Shown: piece by piece, positions 43,320-53,610 of the stretch
Layout: each line of letters opens with the position of its first letter
Numbering within the stretch: position 1 is the first letter of the stretch
NCBI GenBank assembly: GCA_028285415.1
Contig: JANQPF010000022.1
Coordinates: 278,048 to 342,047, forward strand
Source: Pseudomonadales bacterium
Lineage (GTDB): Bacteria > Pseudomonadota > Gammaproteobacteria > Pseudomonadales > Azotimanducaceae
DNA length: 64,000 nt
Direction of reading: 5' to 3'
The notes under the pieces: model-generated
Database searches by the model: none
What the model was told of the DNA's origin: nothing
Seen by the model: only the letters and a program-made list of their open reading frames with translations
Translations under genes and position numbers: made by a program

Positions 43320-43350
43320 GGCCGGTGGTGACTCACGTCACGACCGACCC
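43319..43350 (-). terminator. Strong terminator hairpin, T-tract on the minus strand
   Basis: A 14-base stem with one mismatch and one wobble (GGGCCGGTGGTGAC at 43319-43332 against GTCACGACCGACCC at 43337-43350) closes a 4-base loop. On the minus strand it is followed by CTTTTT; on the plus strand by TTCTTT. It can therefore end the minus-strand mini unit and may also end the alpha/beta hydrolase transcript. Confidence 0.8.
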
Positions 43351-43373
43351 TTCTTTGCTCGTTGTAGGACCAA

Positions 43374-43412
43374 CTACGTGAGCTGACCCTCGAAACTCGC
43401 AATAGATATCAC
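43374..43412 (-). CDS. Candidate 12-codon leader/small peptide ORF
   Basis: GTG ATA TCT ATT GCG AGT through to TAG encodes MISIASFEGQLT. It is preceded by TAAGGAGGTGATCA, nearly the full complement of the 16S rRNA 3' end, six bases before the GTG. A promoter lies 37 bases upstream and a terminator begins 23 bases after the stop. No downstream gene exists on this strand. It could be a small peptide, a ribosome-binding regulatory RNA, or an attenuator relic. I do not recognise the peptide. Confidence 0.45.
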   Translation of the reverse strand: MISIASFEGQLT

Positions 43413-43448
43413 TGATCACCTCCTTATACGTTTGCCCGACATGCGGCG

Positions 43449-43476
43449 ATTATGTCGTGCGTCCAGAGGATTGCAA
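43449..43476 (-). promoter_or_regulatory. Promoter of the minus-strand mini transcription unit
   Basis: On the minus strand TTGCAA (43476-43471), a 16-base spacer and CATAAT (43454-43449) give 4/6 and 5/6 matches to sigma-70 boxes. Transcription would start near 43442, about 30 bases before the strong Shine-Dalgarno and GTG. Confidence 0.55.
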
Positions 43477-43536
43477 GGACTTGTGTCTCCTCTTGATGTA
43501 ACTTTGCCGTCACTTGTTTGTTGTAGGAGTGCTTCG

Positions 43537-44313
43537 ATGCGACTGGACGGCAGAGTTGCCGCCGTTACGGGCGGTACCGCTGGCATTGGCCTGGGGATTG
43601 CGCGCGCATACCTCGACGCGGGTGCCAAGGTGGCGCTGATGGCGCGCAACGCCGAAAAAGGCGCTCAGATAGTGGCTGATCTCGACGCAGGCGACCGCTG
43701 CGTCTTTCTTGCCGGGGACGTCATGCAGCAGGCTGACGTGGAAGGTTTTGTCGACAGAACGATCGAAGCGTTCGGACAGCTGGACATTCTGGTCAACAAT
43801 GCCGGGGGCGCGGGCGATCTGCAGCCGCTGGCGCAGTTGTCCGACGAAACGTTCGACGAGACGATGAAGTGGAACGTCTACTCGACGTTCTGGGCCACCC
43901 GCCGTGCGCTGCCCGGGATGCTCGAGCGGGAGTGGGGTCGCATCATCAACGTCTCGTCCACTGAAGGCAAAGTGGGGAAACCCGTGTTTACCGCCTACTC
44001 AACGGCAAAGCACGCCATCAACGGCATGACCAAGGCCGTGGCGCAGGAAGTAGGTGCGCAGGGGGTGACCGTCAACGCCATCTGCCCGGGCCTTGTGGTC
44101 ACGGACATTGTCAAAGCCAACGGTCCGGCAACCGCGGAGGCGATGGGCATGACTTTCGATGAGATGATTACGCTCTTTTCTCAGGAGTCTGCACTCAAAC
44201 GTCCCAACACCGTGGCAGAGGTTGCCGCCATGGCGCTTCTACTTGCGTCTGATGAGGGGGGTGGCATCACCGGTGCCGCGCTCAGCGTCGACGGTGGCAC
44301 TGCGCCGTACTGA
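43537..44313 (+). CDS. Short-chain dehydrogenase/reductase
   Basis: This 258-residue classical SDR has the cofactor motif TGGTAGIGLGIA, the NNAGG motif, catalytic NVSST...YSTAK (Ser and Tyr/Lys) and the late CPGLVVTDI. NAD(P)-dependent alcohol/ketone interconversion is expected; the substrate is unknown. TAGGAG precedes the ATG. The longer frame upstream would run through the mini transcription unit and is rejected. Confidence 0.88.
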   Translation: MRLDGRVAAVTGGTAGIGLGIARAYLDAGAKVALMARNAEKGAQIVADLDAGDRCVFLAGDVMQQADVEGFVDRTIEAFGQLDILVNNAGGAGDLQPLAQLSDETFDETMKWNVYSTFWATRRALPGMLEREWGRIINVSSTEGKVGKPVFTAYSTAKHAINGMTKAVAQEVGAQGVTVNAICPGLVVTDIVKANGPATAEAMGMTFDEMITLFSQESALKRPNTVAEVAAMALLLASDEGGGITGAALSVDGGTAPY

Positions 44314-44319
44314 CCGTCT

Positions 44320-45192
44320 TCAGCTGTCGAATCTCTGCCGTGCCGCCTCGGCGATGCGTGCAAAGTCGTCGAGTCTGTGGCGGACTTCGGTCGAGTCTTC
44401 GCTCCATATCGTGAGCGTCACGTGCTCCACGCCCTCACGTGCGAGGTTCGCCAGATCGTCCGGGTTTTCGCTTGCACCCGAGATGAACACTCGAAGGGAC
44501 GCGGGATCCCGTCCGTGGCGCTCGAATGCCTCGCGCAGGGGTTCGATTCGTCCTGCGAGCGAACCTCGGCCGGTGATGGGCATCCAGCCGTCGGCATAGC
44601 GCGCAATGGCGTCGTAGGTGCGCGGTCCCATGCCGCCGATGATGATCGGCGGGCCGTTGGGTTGCGCCGGTTTGGGATAAGCCCAGGATGGCTCCAGGTG
44701 CAGCTGCTCACCCTGAAATGCCGCCTCTTCCCGGGTCCACAGCGCGCGCATAATCGCCACGCACTCCTCGGTGCGCTGGCGGCGGTCGCGAAACGCCACG
44801 CCATGGCTCTCCCCCTGCTCGACGTTCCAGCCAAAGCCGATCCCCATCACCAGTCTGCCGCCGGATAAATGATCGAGGCTGGCCATCTGCTTGGCCATCC
44901 AGATCGGATCGTGCTGCGGCAGCAACGTCACGGAAGTACCCAGCGTCAGCGTTGTGGTCACGGCAGCGGCCATGGACAGCGCCACCACCTGATCGTGCAG
45001 GTGCCAGTAGTAGTCCGGCAGCGGGTCGTTCTGTCCCGGGCGGGAACCCGGCCAGACGGTGCGCCGGCTCGCCGGGATGTGGCTGTGCTCGGGCAGAAAC
45101 AGCGAATCCAGGTTACGCGCTTCGATCTCCCGGGCAATGTCCGCGGGTGGCAGCAGGCGATCGGTGGCGAACAGGGTGACCCCAATCTTCAT
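44320..45192 (-). CDS. LLM-class (luciferase-like) oxidoreductase, F420-type
   Basis: This 290-residue TIM-barrel protein has LFLPEHSHIPASR, LTLGTSVTLLPQHDPIWMAK, LSGGRLVMGIGFGWNVEQ and PPIIIGGMGPRTYDAIARYA, the pattern of the TIGR03619-like LLM subgroup. These use F420 or FMN. Its ATG shares a base with the CoA-transferase stop (TGATG), so the two are coupled. Substrate and cofactor are not fixed by the sequence. Confidence 0.82.
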   Translation of the reverse strand: MKIGVTLFATDRLLPPADIAREIEARNLDSLFLPEHSHIPASRRTVWPGSRPGQNDPLPDYYWHLHDQVVALSMAAAVTTTLTLGTSVTLLPQHDPIWMAKQMASLDHLSGGRLVMGIGFGWNVEQGESHGVAFRDRRQRTEECVAIMRALWTREEAAFQGEQLHLEPSWAYPKPAQPNGPPIIIGGMGPRTYDAIARYADGWMPITGRGSLAGRIEPLREAFERHGRDPASLRVFISGASENPDDLANLAREGVEHVTLTIWSEDSTEVRHRLDDFARIAEAARQRFDS

Positions 45193-46379
45193 CAGGCGCC
45201 CTGCACCTGTCCAGCTGCGAGCAGCGCGTCGATGCTGTTGCTGTCGTAGCCGAGCTCCTCGAGGATTTCTCTGCTCTGCTCACCCTGTCGCGGTGCCGGG
45301 CGCAGGCGCGCGTCGACGCCGAGAAAGTGACTGGCCGGTCGTGGATGGCGGATTCGTCCGGTCACCGGATGCTCCGTTTCGCGCAGCATGCCGGTGGCCC
45401 GGATGTGGGGATCCGCGTGGACGTCGTGGGGATTGAGCACCGGCGCAACCGGGACTTCCGCGGCCCGCAGCTTTTCGACCACGGTTGCCACGGGCCAGCT
45501 GCTGACCATCCGGTCGATCGTATCCATCCATTCTCGGTTGTGCTCGCCGCGGCCAGCAAAGGTGTGGAAGCGTTCGTCTTCGTACGCCTCGGGTGCAAGC
45601 GCCTCGCACATGGACTGCCAGTGGCGATCGGCGCCCGGTGCGATCGCCACCAGCCCGTCGTTGCAGGTATAAAGCCGATAAGCGCCGAGCACGTTGGGCA
45701 GGTGATGGACATCTGCGTCGAGCAGGGAACAGTCCATCATGACGTCCGACCAGACGAAAGCCAGATTGGCTTCCAGCATGTTGACCTGCACGTGGCTGCC
45801 TTCACCGGTGCGGCCGCGTCTGATGAGCGCGGCCATGATGGCCTGGGCGTTCGTGTACGCGCCGATCTTGTCCGCCACCATCGCGCGCACGAGCGTGGGT
45901 TTGTCATCCTGCAGCTGGATGCCAGCCCAACCGGACAGACCCTGGATGAGCGGGTCGTAAACCGGCTGATCGGCATAAGGTCCCGTGGGACCGAAGCCCG
46001 ATGACGAGCAATACACAATGGTTGGATTGCGCTTGGCCACGGCCTCGTAGCCGAACCCCAGGCGGGCCATGACGCCGGTCCGGAAACCTTCGACGAAGAC
46101 GTCGGCACGCTCGATCAGCGACCACAGCACGCTCTGGCCTGCGGGGGTTTTGATGTCGAGCGCAATGGATCGTTTACCCCAGTTGGCGTTGACGAACCAA
46201 CCGCTCATGCCGTTCTTCTGGCTGCCGTAGTAGCGCAGCCCGTCGCCGGCGGCGGTATCTTCGACTTTGATGACCTCGGCGCCGTATCCCGCCAGCACGT
46301 GCGTTGCGGCCGGCACGGCAATCATCTGGCCGAGCTCGAGGACGCGGATTCCGGCCAAGGGGGCCTCTGGTTCAGTCAT
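45192..46379 (-). CDS. CaiB/BaiF-type class III CoA-transferase
   Basis: This 395-residue protein has the family III core: PLAGIRVLELGQMIAVPAAT, GYGAEVIKVEDTAAGD, LDIKTPAGQ, DVFVEGFRTGVMARLGFGYE, SSSGFGPTGPYAD and catalytic Asp region QVNMLEANLAF. It exchanges CoA between acyl-CoA and a free acid. GAGGAGG lies before the ATG. The gene is divergent from methylmalonyl-CoA mutase, and the partner LLM gene follows. Confidence 0.88.
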   Translation of the reverse strand: MTEPEAPLAGIRVLELGQMIAVPAATHVLAGYGAEVIKVEDTAAGDGLRYYGSQKNGMSGWFVNANWGKRSIALDIKTPAGQSVLWSLIERADVFVEGFRTGVMARLGFGYEAVAKRNPTIVYCSSSGFGPTGPYADQPVYDPLIQGLSGWAGIQLQDDKPTLVRAMVADKIGAYTNAQAIMAALIRRGRTGEGSHVQVNMLEANLAFVWSDVMMDCSLLDADVHHLPNVLGAYRLYTCNDGLVAIAPGADRHWQSMCEALAPEAYEDERFHTFAGRGEHNREWMDTIDRMVSSWPVATVVEKLRAAEVPVAPVLNPHDVHADPHIRATGMLRETEHPVTGRIRHPRPASHFLGVDARLRPAPRQGEQSREILEELGYDSNSIDALLAAGQVQGA

Positions 46380-46495
46380 ACGCTCCTCCTCTTCCTGCGG
46401 GCAGTTTTCACGAGGCTCGGGCAGGGCGCAAGTGCCATGCGGCCAATCTGCGATCACGGTACAATGGCGGGCTTCGATTTTGACGAGACAGTGTG

Positions 46496-48634
<2,139 letters not shown>

Positions 48635-48658
48635 GACCTATAGACAGGAGTAACCCTC

Positions 48659-49069
48659 GTGATTGGACGACTGAATCATGTAGCAATTGTGGTGCCAGAC
48701 CTCGCAGCCGCCGCTGCGATGTATAAAAATTCTCTGGGCGCCACGGTGACCGAGCCCGTGCCGCTACCCGACCATGGCGTCACTACCGTCTTTGTGGAAC
48801 TCCCTAACACGAAAATTGAGCTGCTGCATCCGCTCGGTGAAGACTCGCCAGTGGAGAAATTCCTGCAGAACAATCCAAGCGGCGGCATGCATCACGTCTG
48901 CTACGAGGTGACGGACATTCACGCTGCCATCGAACACCTGGTCGAGGAGGGCGCCCGCGTTCTCGGCGATGGCCAGCCGAAGACCGGCGCGCACGGCCTG
49001 CCCGTGGTTTTTTTACACCCGAAAGACTTCTGCGGCACGCTCGTTGAGCTGGAGGAAGTTGCGGCCTAA
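48659..49069 (+). CDS. mce: Methylmalonyl-CoA epimerase
   Basis: This 136-residue VOC-fold protein has LNHVAIVVPDLAAAAAMYKN, TKIELLHPLGEDSPVEKFL and GMHHVCYEVTDIHAAI, the metal His/Glu positions of methylmalonyl-CoA epimerase. It converts the S isomer from propionyl-CoA carboxylase to the R isomer used by the mutase. It starts with GTG after AGGAG. Its stop overlaps the convergent regulator gene by 4 bases. Confidence 0.93.
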   Translation: MIGRLNHVAIVVPDLAAAAAMYKNSLGATVTEPVPLPDHGVTTVFVELPNTKIELLHPLGEDSPVEKFLQNNPSGGMHHVCYEVTDIHAAIEHLVEEGARVLGDGQPKTGAHGLPVVFLHPKDFCGTLVELEEVAA

Positions 49070-51147
49070 GGGGCCCATCGCGCAACCCAGAGCTCCGAGC
49101 GGCCAACTTCGTGGTGCACCCAGATCAGCTGTTCACGCCCGGTGATTGCAAAAAAGGGTCCTATCGGTGAAACCGGCCCAATCCTGGCAAACGGTTCCGT
49201 TGTTTTGTCGGCGACCGTGTAGCGCCATACCTGCAACCTTTGTCCGTCGATTGGCTCCACGAAAAAGATATGTTGGTCGTCGCGCGACCAGACGGCGTGA
49301 TGGCCACGTTCAGCAAAATCGATACAGTCATCGATGCGGCCTGCATCGAAAGCGCACAACGTCATGGTGCCTGTCGGGAGTTGAGACTCGCTGAAGTCTG
49401 TCGCGGCAAGCCATCTGCCGCTGCCCGACCAGGCGGCCCAGGTCAGCTTGCGGTCCAGTTTGAGGTCAGCGCCGCTCGTGACATGCCGCAATCGTGCGGA
49501 GACGACGTGAGGGCCGTCCATTTGCGCGTAGATGACATAAGGCTCACTGGGGTGTGGTGCCGCGTCGTGTTCGCGATTGAAGGTCCAGCTGTCTGCCACG
49601 ATGCTCGTGTCCGTCCGGTCGAGGCGTGTGCGCCGGTATTCCACGTTGTCGCCGATGTGATAGTAGTAAAGTTCAGCGTTGTTACCTGCCCACTTCGGCA
49701 TCACGTTGATGGTTCCCGGATCGGTCAGCTCCTCGAGCTCCCGCGTGGCCAGGTTCAGGATGAGAACGCTGGTCTGGTTAGGGGCGGAGTTTGCGAAGAA
49801 GGCAAGCCGGTTTCCGTCAGCGGATAGCTCTGGCGCGACGATTGCGCCGCGAGATTCGTGCAAGACGGTGCTGCGGTTGTCGTGCGGATCCGTCAGCCGG
49901 AGGGACCATTGCTCGCGGGATGATGCGTACACCAGCGCATCACCGTTGGGATGAACTGCCGGTGTCGTATCGTTGGTGGTGCTGGCGAAAAGCCGCTGGG
50001 GTGAACCACCGTCCACGGCAATCCGGTAGATGGACTCGACGCTGTCGCGGGATGAGTTGAAGTAGATCCACTGGCCGTCCGCCGTGAATGCGGGATGCCC
50101 GGCCCGGGCGTTGTCCTGGGTCAGCTGCGTGGTGCGGCCCGTTGCGATGTCCAACAACCAGAGATCCCCCAGCGGCCCCTCCGAGGGCTCGAAGTACACC
50201 AGGCGGCGGCCGTCGGGAGAAAGGGCCGGATCCCGCGGACTGAGCAGTTGCTCGCGATCGGTGGTACTTTCCACCCGACGCTGGTCCGTGCCGTCAGAGC
50301 GTGCCAGCCAGACTTCTTCTTCCCGCTCGAAAGCAATGACGTCAGCATCTGCCGCCGCCGCGGGATTGCGGGCGTTGTGCACAATCAAGTTCGCGGAATT
50401 GGTCAGCGTATCGAGATGCCAGATGCTATTGTCGCGTTCGAACAAAACCGCACTGGTTCCCATACAAGCTGGCGAGCGTGCCGGGGAGCCGGCGTTGGTC
50501 AGCTGCGTGGAGCGGTTGCTCCCAAGATCGGTGCGCCACAGCTGCGGGATTCCGGTGCTGTCGTTGACGTAAACCACTGCATCACCGCCCGGCAAGAGAC
50601 ACGGGTGACGACTCGAACCGGTGGGTGTGGCAACCGGCTGCAGTGATGGTGATTCAATCGAGGACTCCTCTGGTACCAGGAGCCAGGCGGCGATGAGGGC
50701 GACGAGGGCGATAGGGGCGATGAGCAGGATGGCAATACCGGCAGCGACGGTCGCAGCGCGCGATCGGGTCGGCGTTGCCGGTAACGGCCTCGCCTGCGGG
50801 GACGGTTCGCTTGCGGATGCGTCGACGCGGGCGACCGTGCGGTAGCCACGTTTGCTGACGGTCGCGATATACGCCGGGTCGCGGGGATTGTCGCCGAGCG
50901 CCTGGCGTAGCTTGGCAATGGTCTTGTAGACAGGGTTGTCGGCCATTGGCCGTCCCTGCCAGACGATCTCGACCAGCTCGTCCGTCGCAACGACGTCACC
51001 GCCGCGCGCTGCAATCAAGACCAGGACCGCCATCATTTGTGGTTCGATGGAGACGCTCAAACCCTTCTTTTGAATGAGATTCTGCCTGGGCAGAACTTCC
51101 CAATCGCCGAGCGCGAAGCCGTCTTGGAGTGTTTCAGTATTCAACAT
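49066..51147 (-). CDS. Winged-helix / transmembrane / TolB-like beta-propeller regulator (CadC-like)
   Basis: This protein of about 693 residues has an N-terminal OmpR-type winged helix (residues about 10-105; EPQMMAVLVLIAARGGDVVA, NPVYKTIAKLRQALGDNP, YIATVSKRGYRTVARV). One transmembrane segment follows near 135-160 (IAILLIAPIALVALIAAWLL), then about 500 periplasmic residues of WD40/TolB-like PD40 repeats (DPALSPDGRRLVYFEPSEG). Such ToxR/CadC-type proteins sense an envelope signal and bind promoters directly. The start is uncertain among ATG 51147, TTG 51144 and TTG 51162. It is divergent from an exported beta-helix protein that may be its target. Confidence 0.82.
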   Translation of the reverse strand: MLNTETLQDGFALGDWEVLPRQNLIQKKGLSVSIEPQMMAVLVLIAARGGDVVATDELVEIVWQGRPMADNPVYKTIAKLRQALGDNPRDPAYIATVSKRGYRTVARVDASASEPSPQARPLPATPTRSRAATVAAGIAILLIAPIALVALIAAWLLVPEESSIESPSLQPVATPTGSSRHPCLLPGGDAVVYVNDSTGIPQLWRTDLGSNRSTQLTNAGSPARSPACMGTSAVLFERDNSIWHLDTLTNSANLIVHNARNPAAAADADVIAFEREEEVWLARSDGTDQRRVESTTDREQLLSPRDPALSPDGRRLVYFEPSEGPLGDLWLLDIATGRTTQLTQDNARAGHPAFTADGQWIYFNSSRDSVESIYRIAVDGGSPQRLFASTTNDTTPAVHPNGDALVYASSREQWSLRLTDPHDNRSTVLHESRGAIVAPELSADGNRLAFFANSAPNQTSVLILNLATRELEELTDPGTINVMPKWAGNNAELYYYHIGDNVEYRRTRLDRTDTSIVADSWTFNREHDAAPHPSEPYVIYAQMDGPHVVSARLRHVTSGADLKLDRKLTWAAWSGSGRWLAATDFSESQLPTGTMTLCAFDAGRIDDCIDFAERGHHAVWSRDDQHIFFVEPIDGQRLQVWRYTVADKTTEPFARIGPVSPIGPFFAITGREQLIWVHHEVGRSELWVARWAP

Positions 51148-51271
51148 TTCCTTTGTTTTCAAATACCTGCGGCCGGGGAAGAAAAATGGAAGGTTTTCTC
51201 CAAGAAATCAGCATTGCCGAGATGGCGCGGCGTGGCAAGTTCCGATGCTCAGAGGTTTGAGGAGAGAACAC

Positions 51272-52441
51272 ATGTGGCACACCGTTCGTTTCAATCTGCT
51301 GATGAGCTATACAGCGCTCGCTTGTCTGCTTGCGGTGAGCGCCCACGCCTGGTCGTCCAGCCCACGGCGAGTACACGTCGATTGCAACGCTGGAGAATCA
51401 TTGCAAAAAGCGGTATCGCGGGCACGTTCAGGGACGGTCGTTCGTGTCTCGGGAACGTGCCGGGAGACCGTCATCGTGCGCAGGGACGGTATTTCGATAG
51501 TCGGGGACGGTGAGGCGGTGATCACCGCTGACGGCGCGCAGCATCCACAGCGCGAAGCCGTGCTGAACGTCATTGCTGCAAAGGGGGTGGTTCTTCGTAA
51601 GCTGATCGTGAGTCATGGCAGCGATCAGGGTGTTATCGTGCAGAAAGGTGCGCGGGTCAGCATCGAGAGCGTCCAGCTCCTGCAAAACGCCACCAACGGA
51701 CTGTCCGTTGATGCGTCTTATGCGGAATTGACGGACGTTTCGGCGCAGGACAACGGTGCCGGGCTGGATGTCTTTACCGGATCGACGGTGATCGCCAGAG
51801 GAGAGATCTATACCCGAGGCAACCGGGGTCCGGGTGTCGCGGTCAACGGCAATTCGACCCTGGAGCTGCGCGGTGCCCGGGTATACACGGAAGACAACGG
51901 CGGCGATGGCGTGCTGCTGGTGAACAACGCGAATCTGTTGATTTTGTCTTTTCCCGAGTCTCAGGGGAGTGGCGTTACATCCCGGAACAATGGCGGCAGC
52001 GCAGGCATGTTCGTCGCCAACTCCAACGTGTCGGTGGTTGGTTCGCAGTTTGTTGGCAGTGGTGCCAACCGCTTCGACGTGTCCGGTAACGGGGTGGGGA
52101 TTCTGCTGATCTCGTCCAATCTGGCTTCTCCATTTGCAACCGCGCAGTTCAATCTCGAGACGAACGGCGTTGGTTTGATTGTCACCGACAACTCGGACGT
52201 GATCGTCAACGGCGGACTCAACGTAAGCGAAAACTTCGGTCCGGGCATTCTGGCAGACGGCGCCGGCGTCTTACGCTTGCAGCAGAACGCCGATAATCCG
52301 ACGACAATCTCCGGGAATCGGGGTCCCGACCTGGTGGTTTCATTTGGCTCCCGGATTGTCCTGGAAGAGGGCGTGAGCGCGACTGTCGTCGCGTGTGATC
52401 CATCCGTGCTCGCCTCGCCTGCGTCAATTTGTGGACCGTAG
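51272..52441 (+). CDS. Exported right-handed parallel beta-helix protein
   Basis: This 389-residue protein has a signal peptide (LLMSYTALACLLAVSAHAWS, cleavage near residue 28) and a repetitive right-handed beta-helix built of Asn- and Gly-rich coils (QNATNGLSVDASYAELTDVS, NGNSTLELRGARVYTEDNGG). Two Cys at the start and two at the end may cap the helix. Folds of this kind bind or cleave polysaccharides or act as surface proteins; no lyase active site is recognised. GAGGAGAG precedes the ATG. It is divergent from the CadC-like regulator. Confidence 0.75.
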   Translation: MWHTVRFNLLMSYTALACLLAVSAHAWSSSPRRVHVDCNAGESLQKAVSRARSGTVVRVSGTCRETVIVRRDGISIVGDGEAVITADGAQHPQREAVLNVIAAKGVVLRKLIVSHGSDQGVIVQKGARVSIESVQLLQNATNGLSVDASYAELTDVSAQDNGAGLDVFTGSTVIARGEIYTRGNRGPGVAVNGNSTLELRGARVYTEDNGGDGVLLVNNANLLILSFPESQGSGVTSRNNGGSAGMFVANSNVSVVGSQFVGSGANRFDVSGNGVGILLISSNLASPFATAQFNLETNGVGLIVTDNSDVIVNGGLNVSENFGPGILADGAGVLRLQQNADNPTTISGNRGPDLVVSFGSRIVLEEGVSATVVACDPSVLASPASICGP

Positions 52442-52446
52442 GCGTC

Positions 52447-52483
52447 CTGCACCAGCAGGCGTGTTAGCCACCCCTGCTGGTGC
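52447..52483 (+). terminator. Hairpin after the beta-helix gene
   Basis: GCACCAGCAGG and CCTGCTGGTGC form a perfect 11-base stem around a 13-base loop, six bases after the stop codon. There is no T-tract, so it may be an mRNA-stabilising or factor-dependent end. Confidence 0.6.
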
Positions 52484-52779
52484 ACTTACCCAACGCCTGA
52501 TTTGAGCCGCTCGCGGCGAGACCCGCAGTTGTGCATGCCTGCGTCGTTTGCTCCGTAACGGTGCACGCAGGCGCGCGCTATCCGGTGATACCGGGGGGAT
52601 TCCCCGTGGCATGGATGTTGCTTGCTCCAGGATTGATTGAGACACGTATCCGCGTTTGTACGCGGTGAAACCGTGATTGAGGTTACAACGCACACGTCCT
52701 TCCTGCAGTGGGCCTGCAGCGAGTGGGCGTCGGGTCGCGTAACGGAGGAAGAGGGTTTTTCGAGAATTGGAGATGTACG
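52484..52779 (+). other. Intergenic region without a recognised gene
   Basis: About 300 bases between the hairpin and the first small lipoprotein gene. It contains short inverted repeats (for example around 52575-52607) but no ORF or RNA family that I recognise. It probably holds the promoter of the lipoprotein genes. Confidence 0.5.
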
Positions 52780-53097
52780 ATGAAACCACTCTTATTGGCA
52801 GCGTTTACGCTGATGCTCGGCGCCTGCGCGTCCCAGCCGGCGGGCGAATGTCGCTCCCTGCAATGTGTGCTCGATCTTGCCGCGGCGGACATTGCCCGAA
52901 CCTGCAGCTCGGATCTGTTTCTGTATCCGAGGGCCCGGCGTGACCTCATCGATCGTGAATACAGATATCCCTTCACGAACTTCGATACTTATTCAGAGAT
53001 GCTGAAACTCGGCTCGCGGATACCGTCACCCCAGGAATGGTGTGCACAGTACGCCGCGTTCAAAATGAAGGTCCGCATGCCAACCGGTTCCGGCTGA
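52780..53097 (+). CDS. Small Cys-rich lipoprotein A (tandem paralogue)
   Basis: This 105-residue protein begins MKPLLLAAFTLMLGACASQP with a lipobox (LGAC), so it should be lipidated at Cys16. The mature part keeps C...C...C and a motif DLFLYPRARRDLIDREYRYP, then PSPQEWCAQYA. The gene at 53251 encodes a clear paralogue. I do not recognise the family and no catalytic residues stand out. A GGAG Shine-Dalgarno lies 8 bases before the ATG. Confidence 0.75.
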   Translation: MKPLLLAAFTLMLGACASQPAGECRSLQCVLDLAAADIARTCSSDLFLYPRARRDLIDREYRYPFTNFDTYSEMLKLGSRIPSPQEWCAQYAAFKMKVRMPTGSG

Positions 53098-53250
53098 TCG
53101 GATTTGTCTCTCCGCCACCATGCCGTGGATCAAACTCGTTGGATTGTGAGATGCTTCCGTGCAATCTCCCGGCGCTGTGCTTGACTGAACTCAGAGGAAC
53201 AGATCTTTTCGTGCTGCCCTGGCGCAGCGCCTCGTTCAGGGAGATGTTCG

Positions 53251-53610
53251 ATGAAAAGGGTTTTTGTTGCCGCTCTGATTGGGCTTGTCAGCGCTTGCGC
53301 TTCCCAGCCGGACGCGCCGTGTCAGTCGGTCGCGTGTGAACTGCAAACCGTTGTTGCGGAGGTGGCCACAACGTGCCGACAGGATTTGTATCGTTATCCC
53401 CGCGTCGAGCGGGCTCACATCGATCGGAAATATCAATATCCGCTCAAGAATTACCGGTCGTATCGTAATCTGGTGGCTATGGGCGGGCGCGGACCGTCGC
53501 CGCAGCGCTGGTGCCAGGCGTATGCCGAACACGTGGCACAGGTGCGTTACCCGGGTGGGGGTACGACGCTGGCTGCTACTCGTATTCGAGGATCGGCTGG
53601 TCAACCATGA
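53251..53610 (+). CDS. Small Cys-rich lipoprotein B (tandem paralogue)
   Basis: This 119-residue protein has the lipobox VSAC (MKRVFVAALIGLVSACASQP) and aligns with the protein at 52780 over most of its length: CQSVACEL, DLYRYPRVERAHIDRKYQYP, PSPQRWCQAYA. Four Cys (one lipidated) are shared. The last ~18 residues (GGGTTLAATRIRGSAGQP) have no counterpart and overlap the convergent pccA gene by 35 bases. Function is unknown; an envelope role is inferred from the lipobox. Confidence 0.72.
   Translation: MKRVFVAALIGLVSACASQPDAPCQSVACELQTVVAEVATTCRQDLYRYPRVERAHIDRKYQYPLKNYRSYRNLVAMGGRGPSPQRWCQAYAEHVAQVRYPGGGTTLAATRIRGSAGQP

Noticed and set aside
43208..43402. 64-codon minus-strand ORF with STGVL repeats
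   Set aside because: It starts at TTG within another frame of the 12-codon ORF, lacks its own ribosome site, and reads through the terminator and tandem repeats.
43413..43425. 16S rRNA 3'-end fragment on the plus strand (GATCACCTCCTTA)
   Set aside because: Only this short stretch matches; no rRNA sequence lies upstream. It is the complement of a strong Shine-Dalgarno on the minus strand.
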